The notes below the pieces were generated by a model. That model made no database searches and was not told where the DNA came from. It worked only from the letters and a program-made list of their open reading frames with translations. Shown here piece by piece: positions 46,702 to 57,375 of a stretch of DNA of 64,000 bases (positions are counted from its first letter, which is position 1; the number at the start of each line of letters is the position of its first letter). Position numbers and translations under genes: made by a program. Source of the stretch: Panax quinquefolius (lineage: Eukaryota; Streptophyta; Magnoliopsida; Apiales; Araliaceae); the NCBI GenBank assembly GCA_020205615.1, contig CM035152.1:148852166-148916165 (forward strand), given 5' to 3'.

Positions 46702-48521
46702 TTAATTATGGGAAAATAATATTTTAGCATGTTGAAATGATATTTCCACACATGAGTTTTCTAACATAGTAGAGGTGGAACTCACTCTTATTCATGTGAG
46801 AGAGATCACGTGAAAATATTAATTTTTTATATAAAAATATCAGTTACATAATTCTATTAATAATTAACTCTAACTAGTTCCATACCCTAATGCCATATTT
46901 TTACTTAAAAATGGACCTTCATTAATATTGGTTTTGCTAAAACAGTCACTTGAAATTGAAAAATTGAAAGCTTTTAAATTTTTCGGTCTTTATTTTGGTG
47001 CTACAGACTACAACCACAAAAAAAAAACTTTCAATAATTGTTATATCTTAAATAATATTAAAATAAGATAAATAATTCAATTCTAACATATTTTTGTAAA
47101 TAAACATGACCTAATTCTATTAGTATATATCATAATATATAGTTACATTATGCCATATTCTTTAGGAAAATGACATCCATATTAGCGTATTAAAACTAGA
47201 CAACTTTAATTTTGTCTACAGACAAAACTTTAGTTGATCAAACTGTATAACCTTTCAATAATTATTGTATTGAGAGCTTAGACAATTTAATTAACTAAAA
47301 TTTTGTTTAATTATACTCTTAGATTCTTAAAAGATTGTCGTTTAAAGTTTAGATAAAAGAAAGATTCGTTTTAAAGTAAAATTTATTTGAAATTTCATCA
47401 CTATCCCTTTATAGAAAATTAAAACTATTAATATAAGGAGAGAATTTTTAGAATGACAAAGGAGAAGGTATGCGAAGCGATATAGGAAAGTAAATAATTT
47501 ATTCTCTTTGAAAGTTATAACGCTAAACTTTTTAAAATAATTTTTTTTAAAAGCGACAATCTTTTTAAGACAGGAGAAAGTAATATATAAAAATTGTCTA
47601 GCTACCTAAGAGTATTATTATTTGTGATCATTATGAATATTACATTGGCTGATTCTAGAGTAAATTTATACACCTTTAATTTCAACTACACAAGCAGTCA
47701 AGCAGATAGTAAAACTATCTAAAAACATGTTTGCTTTCAAGAATAGTCAACCTAACCTATGGTAGTAGGGTGGCAGGCGTTATCGATCAGACCGAAACCA
47801 ACAACAATTATGCCTATGCAACAATTATTAGTGCATGCACTTAAAGAAACCATATGTTTTGTTTGGCAAATTTTAACACAATCAACATACCAAAATATAG
47901 TTTGGCAAGTTTAATGCGGAATATATTATCTTCCAGACGAATCCTAGAAAAGTCTGATAAAAATTCGAATCATTAATGCATGCACATGCATGGTTATGTG
48001 TCTTGAAATATCACTCACCTACATGCCTATATCTTTTGTATAGACGAACAAAATTTCAAATCCAATGCCCATCACCCTACAACTTAGGTTGACTCTTCTT
48101 CAACTTAAGTTGATTCTTCGTTTCTTTCTTGAGTAATGTAATCCATGTTGGTGTATATTAATCCTAGAAAAGTCTGATAAAAATTCGAATCATTAATGCA
48201 TGCACATGAATGGTTATGTGTCTTAAAATATCACTCGCCTACATGCTTACAAAAATTAGTACTAGTAGTAATATTTAATCTGATAACAAATTCAACGCCC
48301 AACACCCTACAACTTAAGTTGATTCTTCGTTTCTTTCTTGAGAAATGTAATCCATGTTGGAGTATTAATCCTTCCTTAAATGCAAGTTCAAACATTGTTT
48401 AATTTGTTGAGTTTTAATTAAATTTTTTCTTTTCTTTCTATTTGTGCAGTACATAGACTACCGCACAAAATTAAAACAATTAAATTATCAACATCTCGGC
48501 GTTATGTATGTAAATAATCAT
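46702..48521. other. AT-rich intergenic DNA upstream of protease copy A
   Basis: Contains a half-copy of the MITE body at about 47320-47585 (AAAAGATTGTCGTTTAAAG, AGTAAATAATTTATTCTC) and a tandem duplication at 47941-48367. No gene. Confidence 0.6.
47941..48367. repeat. Two-copy direct tandem duplication (~220 bp)
   Basis: Unit 1 (47941-48160) and unit 2 (48161-48367) both start ATCCTAGAAAAGTCTGATAA and share CATTAATGCATGCACATG and TTGATTCTTCGTTTCTTTCT. The second is about 13 bp shorter with scattered changes. A third start (ATCC) marks the end. Confidence 0.85.
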
Positions 48522-48809
48522 TACTACTTCCATTCCATAATAATAGTCGTTTTAGTTTAACGATATGAATTAAGAAAATTATTTAATATTATCATTTAAT
48601 AATAATTAAAATTTGTATAAAATTACATCACAACTCCTTGATAGGAAGTTGAAAACTAACGATAGAAGGAGAAAATTCTTTGAAGACAAAGAGAGAAGTT
48701 AGGGGTGATATAAAAAGTATATAATTTATTTTCCTAAAAATTATAAATCACAAATAATTTGAAATAAAATTTTATTTTAAAAGTCAAATTTTATGGAATG
48801 GAGGTAGTA
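48522..48809. mobile_element. Stowaway-like MITE
   Basis: The left end TACTACTTCCATTCCATAA and the right end TTATGGAATGGAGGTAGTA are near-perfect inverted repeats bounded by TA. The element is about 288 bp, with internal sequence related to the MITE at 46142. Confidence 0.85.
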
Positions 48810-48935
48810 TTTTTAGTCATTTCTAAAGCATAAAACACTAAATTTTGTTACAACATGGTATAATTATTAGCTAATTACTACTTCTGTTCGTTTTTATGGG
48901 TATTTCTAGAGAGTGATATTAATTTTTTTATTTGT

Positions 48936-50450
48936 TGTGACACCTCCAAAATAGGTATATAAAACTTATTTTGAGTTGTTAAATACATGGTATATAATTT
49001 AAATACAAATTTAATTAATACAATTGTCGCATGCAAAATACTTGATAAACATAATAGTGAGTTTTAACACTAATATTGTCTTACAGACAATATCCAAACT
49101 CAAATTCAATCTTCATTACAATTATTATCACACTATTTCACATAATAGTGAGGACTACTAAAAACCATCTCTCTGATCATTAATTTGCGTTCACAACTTG
49201 TCTCAACTATATTCTTATTTCCTAATGTAACAATGAAAGAAAAAAGAGTGAGCTCAACTATAAAGAAATAATATTATGACGAAGATAATGCGTAATAAAT
49301 TATCGTTAACCATCAATAGTATAACAACCGATAGAATACAATGTACAATAAGTTTTAGATCAACAACTGCGGTGAAATAACAATCCATTAGAAGAGTCAA
49401 GTAAGCATGATATCTACTATCTTCTATGATTTAAAAGTTTATCATAAATTTTATCGTTGAAACTCGCCTTAATAAATAATCTACATCACTAAATTATATA
49501 CGCATCTACGGCCAAGAATATTCATTAGTATCCACGTCCATGAATTATCCATGCCTTCTGGTAGGGATATTCGATGTTATCATCAATATTGGTCATGATC
49601 ATGCCAAACAAAATTTATCTTTGCACCGCATCAAGAGAACTCATGGTTATGATCATACCAACATCCTGTCTATCAATGCACTACTGCCAGATGAGATCTT
49701 TTTACCATCATTTGTAACATTACTGGTCATAATTATACCACATAATCCAGTGGTATAATCATCAATCAACAATCCATCTATGCACTTTCTGGCCAAAGAG
49801 GACTTTCATCACAATATAAGTTATGAGGATGATGACAATGATATAAGCATCAATTAAGCGAAATCGAGGATAAATATTAAAGACTTTAAATTTATCCGGA
49901 GTTTAAAATGTCCAAATTGTAAATATGATCATTGTTTTGTGGAGTAAAATTTAAAGAATAATATTCACGTATTAAAAATAATTTGAATGAGAAAAGAATT
50001 AATTTTCGTCGTGTATAGTACTTACTGGGTGAATAGTCTTTGAGTGAATAAGTCTGCCATGAATAAGACTTATTAATAATACTGCAAATACGTATGAATA
50101 GTCGTGGTATAAATAAATAAGACCCATGAATATTACTCTCCGCATGAAAAGTTTAAAAATTTAACAAGAATATTCAAAAAAATATCCTTGCGAAACGATA
50201 CTAGATAAGCCTTGAAATTTTAAAAGATATTCTACTAATTTCGAGGAGTATAAAGCAATACTTATCAAAATGAGTGTAGAATTTAATCAAACTAAATAAT
50301 ATTACCTACATACTACAGAAGTATGGAAGAAAATATTATTTTACTAATATTAAACAAAAAATAATATCCCTTACAATTGTTGAACGAAAATAATATTAAG
50401 CTATGAATATTGAGCGAAGATAATATTCTTATGAATATTATCTCTGCGTT
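48936..50450 (-). repeat. Truncated LTR of the Tekay-like family
   Basis: Starts TGTGACACCTCCAAAATAGG, the reversed 3' end of the LTR family. It runs parallel to 52071-53600 (for example CACACTATTTCACA and ATGATGACAATGATATAAGC) and then breaks off at the protease copy B homology. The TATA-bearing half is missing. Confidence 0.8.
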
Positions 50451-51116
50451 CAATATATATAATTACTTTGTTAAAGTCGATGACAAAACTGAGAATCTTA
50501 GCTTCCTGGCCAGGTCCTTCAAGGCCACATCAATGTACAATATAAATTAAGCCTGAATATAATGTGCACATAGTAAAAGTTCTGTGAAATTATTAGTATT
50601 CATAACGAATTTTTTTTTTTTTAAAAAAAAAATCCACAATAACATCCATTAATATTCTTTTGTTGAGTCAATAAAAAAGGAATAATAATTTGAGAAATGA
50701 AATTAATCAACCATGTACTTCTAACATGATAGATTGTTCATATATAGTATGTATATATGAAGAATCTAAAAATTCAAAATTTCATGATCAATCATCAAGA
50801 AGAATGCTTTGCGCGCAGCTCATGATCAACTGTTAGGGGCAGGATCACAATTACCAAGCAGCTTTTTGTAAAACAAGACTTCCTTAATTCGTTTCAAAAT
50901 ACAGTATCAAAAATGATGTAGATTTATTTAACTTTTCAAACAATAATTTTTTTAATTAGGGAGTACTAGTTGAATAGTCTGCAATTTTCAAAACTTTTTT
51001 TTTTTCAAAAAGCCTATTATAGAAACGGATCCAGTATGGAGCATAAAACTTAGGTACACAAAAACAATGAAGAAATGATAGCTTGCCTGTGTATTATAAT
51101 GATTCAAAGCTGCTAG
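50451..51116 (-). pseudogene. Subtilisin-like protease copy B, intron 1-exon 2 fragment
   Basis: Nearly identical to 45375-45995 (for example GTTAAAGTCGATGACAAAAC and CTTCCTGGCCAGGTCCTTC, exon 2). It retains about 70 bp near 50815-50885 that copy A lacks. It is cut on the left by the LTR fragment and on the right, inside exon 1, by the copia element. No downstream exons survive here. Confidence 0.85.
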
Positions 51117-51351
51117 AGAATAGAATCGAGAGAGAGATAAAATTAATCATGTATTATGTTTTCTTATCTATATTTATAACAGAGATGTCCTCTTTATATA
51201 TGCATATATGATAACAACTAAAGCTAAAATCAAGGAGTCAAATTTTCTAAGATGGCTAAAATCAAGAAGTCAAATATTCTAAGGAGATGATTGTGGAAAT
51301 TCAAAAACAATATCTAATCTATAATTCCTAATTATTAGCTAGTGCTGATAT
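51117..51351 (-). repeat. 3' LTR of the copia element
   Basis: Plus strand starts AGAATAGAATCGAGAGAG and ends AGTGCTGATAT. Contains TTTATATATGCATATATG. Confidence 0.85.
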
Positions 51352-52070
51352 CCCCCGCAAGCCAAAGGTTATTCTGGAAGACACTTTGAGCTTGTGCCGG
51401 TTGTACAAAAAATGGTTGGTTGGTAATGGTTTGGTGAAAGCGTCGGCAACATTATCTTGAGAGGAAACAAACTGAATAGAGACCTGTTTGTTCGCAACCA
51501 TTTCACGAACAAAGTGGTAATCGATCTCAATGTGTTTCGTACGGGCATGGAAGACAAGATTGGAAGCAAGGTAAGAGGCACCAAGGTTATCACACCACAA
51601 CAAAGGCAAGTGATGAAGGGGCAGCCGCACTCCTTGAGCAGTGAACAAAACCATTTTAAGTCTGCGGCGGTGTCAGCAATGGCTTTATACTCAGACACTG
51701 TAGAAGAACGTGCAACTGTGCGTTGTTTTCGGGAAACTCAGGAAATTAAGTTGCTGCCTAAGAAGATTGCATTTTCGATAGTGAATTTTCGATCATCTAT
51801 GTTGCCAGCCCAGTCCCTATCTGTAAAGGCATGTAGAGTGTGAGAGGCCTTAGCTAAGAAAAATAAACCATGGGACAAAGTGCCTTGTAAGTAGCGCAGA
51901 ATCCATTTTACTGCAGCCCGGTGGATGACAGTGGGTTTATGCATAAACTAACAAACTTTGTTTACTGCGAAGGAGATATCCGACCAAGTGAGACTGAGAT
52001 ATTGAAGTGAGCCAATAATTTGCCGATATAAAGTAGAATTGTCAAACAAGGTGCTTGAAGAGGTGGATAA
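51352..52070 (-). pseudogene. Copia RT end and RNase H
   Basis: Minus strand: [21 protein letters not shown] (about 51955-52015), then a stop, then MHKPTVIHRAAVKWILRYLQ, DRDWAGNIDDRK (51738-51944) and [14 protein letters not shown] with [12 protein letters not shown] and [11 protein letters not shown] (51370-51600). These are the conserved copia RNase H blocks. The D of the ADWAGD-type motif is partly changed. Stops and a frameshift inactivate it. Confidence 0.88.
52066..52070. repeat. Target-site duplication GATAA (left)
   Basis: GATAA directly before the solo LTR, repeated exactly at 54955-54959. Confidence 0.92.
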
Positions 52071-54954
52071 TGTGACGCCCCCAAAACAGGTATACATCAC
52101 CCATCCCGGGTCGCCAAATACATGGTATAGAAATCAAATACAAACTTCTTTTATACAATACGACAACAGCGTAGCTTAGAGTTTTTACGCGAATATTGTC
52201 TCATAGGCAGTATTCAAACTCAAATAAAGTCCTCATTACATTTATTATCACACTATTTCACAGAATAGTGAGGACTACTAAAACAACCATCTGGACCGTT
52301 AATCCGTTCCCCGACCAGTCCTAGCTATATTCTCATTTCCTGAAGAGAACAGTGAAAGAAAATGGTGAGCTCAACTAGCCCAGTAAGAAATATTATGACC
52401 AAGATAATGAAGAATAAATTATCCTTAGCCTTCAACAGTATAACAACTGATAGAATACAATAGACAACAAGTTTTAGATCAACTGCAGCGGAATAAGCAA
52501 TCCATTAGAAGTGTCAAGTAGAGCATGATATCTACTATCTTCTTTGATTTAAAAAGTTTTTCATCAACTTTATATTGAGACTCGACTTAATAAATAAACC
52601 ACATCATCGAATCATCCCCGCTTTCTCACGGCCGAGGATGTTCATGTAATCATCGATGGTCATGATTATACCAATAATCCCCGGTCATAATCATACCAAT
52701 AATCATCCATCAATGCACTACAGACGATGAGGACTTTTACCACATCATTTGTAACATTACGGGTCATGATTATACCGAATGATCCCTAGTCATAATCATA
52801 CCAATCAACATTCTATCTATGCACGTAAGCCAAAGATGACTTTCATCACAATATAAGCATGAGGATGATGACAATGATATAAGCATTAATCAAATGAAAT
52901 CAAGGATAAATATTAAAGACTTTAAATTTATCCAGAGTTTAAAAATATCCAAATTGTTAACATGATACTGCTTTGTGGAGTAAAATTCAAGAATGATATT
53001 GTATCAAAAATGATTTGGACAGAAAAGGAATCATTTTTTGTCATGAATAGTACTCCGGGTGAATATTACCCCGTGAATAGTACTTTGGGAATAGTACCCT
53101 GTGAATAGTACTCGTGAATAGTACTTTATGAATAGTACTTTGTGAATAGTACTCGTGAATAGTACCCAAAAATAGTACTTTTGTGAATAGTACCGTATAA
53201 ATGAATAGTACTCATAGACAATACTCCGGCATGAAAAGCTTAAAATTTAACAAGAATGTTCAAAAATATCCTTGTGAAACGATACTGGATGAAACACAAA
53301 TTTCAAGGATATTCTACTAATTTCATGGAGTATAGAAGCCAAAACTTTAACAAAATGAGTACAGAATTCAAAATCTGAAATAATATTACTTACATACTAC
53401 AGAGTATGGAAGAAAATATTATTTCAAGCGAATATTGAATAAAAATAACATCCCTACAACTGTTGAACGAAAATAATATTCCAACGAATATTTAACGAAG
53501 ATAATATTCCTACGAATATTGAATGAAGATAATATTCTTTATGAATATTGAACAAAAATAATATTCATACGAATACGAAAAATAATATCTCTTCAGAATA
53601 TGAAATAAATAACACCCCTTACCTCAGAAGAAGACTGGATACTGGAATAGTGAAGTAGCAGACTTCTCTTCTTCTTTCTCTCTATAGCTTCTCTATCTAT
53701 TATTGCTATTGTGAGTCTTAGTGAATTGATGAGAATGAAGGAAGAATAAGCTTCTATTTATAGGAAAATATAGTTTCGATAATTGCACGTTTTGGGGCTC
53801 AAAATATTACAGTATAATACCTTCATCTTTTCCTTCATTTTTAATTTAGTCCTGCAAGTATTATCAAACTTGCACCACCTCCCTTAATAGTATATCATGT
53901 GAATTAATAGTACATTCATGTGAATCAATAGTTCTATATATGTGAAAAAATAATTACAGTATAGTACCTTCATCTATACCTTCATTTTTAATTTAGTCAT
54001 GCAAGTATTATCAATCTTGCACCACCTCCCCTAATAGTACATACATGTGAATCAATAGTACACACATGTGAACACATAGTTATAAGCATGTGAATTAATA
54101 GCAATTAATTGCTCATTTATCTGATTAATTACCCGATTGGTCAATATAACTTCCAGACATCAATTATTATCGAAATAAATATCGATTTCCACTAACAGTA
54201 ATAATTCCAACACAATGAAACTATCAATTTCATCTTTAATCAACACGAACTTATTCATCATTAATATTATAACTCACAATATTTAACAACCAGATCATTC
54301 CCAGGAAAGAGGGGGCTTTTCGATAAGAATTTCTCCCTATTGGCGCGCAATTAGGTGACCAAACCTCTCCTCCATAGAACTTTCTAGACACCGTTAATAT
54401 TGCAAATAATAATATGAATAACTTTGAAGTCTCAATTATTGATATAATAATAATAAATATTATGCAAATGATGTTGTGATAATAATTGAATCAATAATAT
54501 GAGAGATATTATGTAGCAATTACAATAGCAATAATTGAGTATAACTGAGTGACTTCTTATGTAAACATCAATAATCAATACCATGTCTGCTTATCTGACC
54601 ATGCCAGACATCTTGTACTTTTACTACTAGGGTAGTTCAACAGTTTAACGGTAAAACTTTCGCCGTTATTTTTATAAAAAGATAATTCTGTCGTTTTCTA
54701 AATACAACAATACTTGCGTCGTGGGGTCCACCAATGATTGTGTCGTCGTACGAATATTCCCTGTGAAAATGAATATTCCCCAACCAATCGAATATTCCCC
54801 GACACAACGAATATTTTATATCAACTTGCTTACTTTGAAAAATTTTCAAATATTACCTTTAACTTTAACCTTTATCAATTTAACCATTTACTAAATAACA
54901 TAATAATTATAAGAAAATTGAATACTTTCATTTCATAAAATTCGGGATCTCACA
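52071..54954 (-). mobile_element. Solo LTR (Tekay-like family) in the copia RT
   Basis: 2,884 bp. On the minus strand it starts TGTGAGATCCCGAATTTTATG and ends TGTTTTGGGGGCGTCACA. It is bounded by exact GATAA duplications, and no internal retroviral sequence remains, so it arose by LTR-LTR recombination. The promoter TATA (minus CTATAAATAG) is at 53754-53762. It contains a GAATAGTAC tandem array at 53045-53213. The copia reading frame continues in phase on both sides once one GATAA is discounted. Confidence 0.93.
53045..53213. repeat. Tandem (GTGAATAGTACTT)n-type array inside the solo LTR
   Basis: About 11 copies of a 9-bp GAATAGTAC core at 12-20 bp spacing. The related truncated LTR at 48936 has only traces (GTGAATAGTC, GTGAATAAGTC near 50030-50055). 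Confidence 0.85.
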
Positions 54955-55690
54955 GATAATTTATCTGATGGGGACATAGGAGTTGGTTGGGGTTTATAGT
55001 GTGACATAGATGCATGAAGTAGAATATTTTGTATATATTTTTTGTTGAGAAAGAAGAAGGCCAACCACATTTCGTACAACCTCGACACCCAAAAAATAGT
55101 GTAAAAACCCTAAGTCTTTGAGAGAGAACTCAACATCAAGAGTAATAAGTAGATTAGAAAGAGATTATCTTGAATTACTTGTGATTAAAAATATCATCAA
55201 CATATACAAGGACAAATAAATGAGTGTTAGAATCATTATAAATGAATAAAGAAGTATCATTTTGAGACTGTTGAAAATTGTGAGTCAAAAGAAATGAGGA
55301 GAGACATGAAAACCAGACCGTGGGTGCCTGTTTTAACTCATATAGCGACCGCTACAGTTTACACACATAATTTGGATGTTTGGCATCAATAAAACCTTGT
55401 GGTTGCTGTATATAGACAGACTTTGTTAAAAAACCATTGAGAAAAGCATTGTTCACATTAAGTTGTCTAATGGGCCAATGGTTGGTAACTGCCAATGATA
55501 GAATTAAACGAATAGTCGTCGGTTTAATAACCGGACTGAAAGTTTCAAAATAGTTTATCCCAGGTTGCTGATAAAAGCCTTTGGCAACAAGATGTGCTTT
55601 GTATCGGGCAAGAGAGTCATCAGCGTGGATCTTAATGCGAAAACCACTTATTTCCAACAATATTCATGTGAGGAGATTTAGGCACCAGTG
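54955..55690 (-). pseudogene. Copia RT
   Basis: Minus strand: [40 protein letters not shown] and [19 protein letters not shown] (55352-55610) are the RT core. FVLVYVDDI near 55195-55220 keeps the catalytic YVDD. Downstream LSLKDLG- and FLGVEVV-type residues occur in shifted frames to 54960. The solo LTR separates this from the RT end. Confidence 0.88.
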
Positions 55691-57370
55691 TCCAAGTTTA
55701 ATTTTTGTACAAGGCAAGGAGTTCATCTAGCATTGCTTGACGCCAAACGGGACTTTGATTTGTTGTTTGGAATGATGTAGGCTCTGTGGTGAAAACGGAG
55801 ATAGTGTGAGCTTGTTTATGAGAGCGAAGAACCGTGGGGTGGATTCGGTGGAAAGACAGTGAGTGTGTAGCAGAATTACTAGGAGAATAATGGGATGAAG
55901 AAGCTAATGCAGGCATGTGAGAGGTATCATTGGTAGGGGGAATTGGCAGCGTAGTATTGGAGGAGGAGGATTGGACAGGAGGTGAGAAAGAGTTTGGTGT
56001 GGGCAGTTGTGAGCTTGACACACATTGGGTGGAAACAGATTAGGATTGATCAGAATGTGAGGATTGAGAAACATGAGGAGGGAGAGTGCGAGCATAAATG
56101 TCACTTAAGGGGGCAGTCCGATGAGGTTGGAAGGATGAAGAAGAAGAGGCAGTGTGAGAATATTGTGGAAAAGCAGGCATTTGTTCGCCAGACTATCCGG
56201 ATTGAGTCTCATGGTGTCCGAATAGGGTGGAAGAGTGTCCAAATTGGTTCTCAGGGTGTCCGGATTGGGTCTCAGGATGTCCAAATTGTATGGAGTGTCA
56301 AAGCAGAGTGACTTAGATGGGTGTTAGGGGGTCTGGATGTAGGAACGGACGGAGCGGACTGTCTGGAGTCTACAGATTTGAATTCTGAACTAGGAGAAAG
56401 AAATGTACTCGATAGGAATGGAGGTGTGTGGGGGGATGAGACTTAATTGACAAAGGTGACAAAGCCGAAGTGTGAGAGTGAGAAAAAGGAAATTGACTCT
56501 CTTCAAATCTTACATGGAGAACTTGATAAAATTTTTGGGATTTTGGTTCAAAACAATAGTATCCTAAGTGAGTAGAACTGTAACCCAAGAAAATACACGG
56601 GAGAGACCGATATTCAAATTTGTGTTTATTGTATGGCATTAAGAAGGGAGAACATAAACATCCAAAAATTTTCAAAAAATTATAATTTGGTGGCTTGGAA
56701 AATATTTTTTAAAAAGGAGAAAGATTGTGGTTGACTAGAGATGGCATGCGATTTATTAGATAAGTTGTACATTCAAAAGCATAGTCCCAAAAAATCCCTG
56801 GAACTAAGGCTTGAGCCAATAATGTTAAGCTAGTTTCAACGACATGACGGTGACGTCTCTTAACAAGCCCATTTTGAAGTGTAGTATGTGGACATGAGAT
56901 ACGATGAATGATGCCATTTTGAGAAAAATGAGACTTGAGTGGTAAATAATCCTTAGCACCATCAGTTTGAAATTATTTAATTTTGGAGTGAAAGAGACGT
57001 TCCACTATGGATTGAAATTGCAAAAATTTAGAGGTAACCTCACTACGCAACTTAATAAAATAAATCCAAGAGAATTTTGTATAAGCATCGACAAAAAGGA
57101 CATAATATTTATTTTCATGCAAAGAGGGGAAGGGAGCAGGACCCCAAACATCACATATTATTAATTCAAGAACATGTTGTGCAGAAAAGGAGCTACTATT
57201 AAGAGGAAATCTACAGGCCTTGCCCATATGACATGCCATATAGACAGAAGAACCTTTATTAGATGACACACTTAGACTATGTTTGAAAATAATGTGAGGA
57301 AGAACACGTTTATGAGGATGACCCAGACGTTGATGCCAATCGAACAGAGTGACATTGGAAGCAGAAAGAG
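55691..57370 (-). pseudogene. Copia integrase and linker
   Basis: Minus strand: the integrase blocks ICDVWGPAPF (first catalytic Asp), YYVLFVDAYTKFSWIYFIKL and FLQFQSIVERLFHSKIK lie at 56973-57160. The second-Asp region is near 56940 and the CPHTTLQNGL-type region near 56870-56900. KIFGCLCSPF with CIFLGYSS (56600-56675) is the integrase C-terminal block. A Ser/Pro-rich linker (55698-56021) follows before the RT. Frameshifts separate the blocks. Confidence 0.85.
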
Positions 57371-57375
57371 CATGA
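57371..57375. repeat. Decayed target-site duplication (CATGA)
   Basis: CATGA before the LTR and TATGG (60247-60251) after it differ by two transitions and share ATG. Each is one C-to-T or G-to-A step from CATGG. Confidence 0.65.

Noticed and set aside
55982..56311. Plus-strand frame with repeated RIG/QIG motifs
   Set aside because: Shadow of the Ser/Pro-rich copia linker on the opposite strand, with an internal degenerate 21-24 bp repeat.
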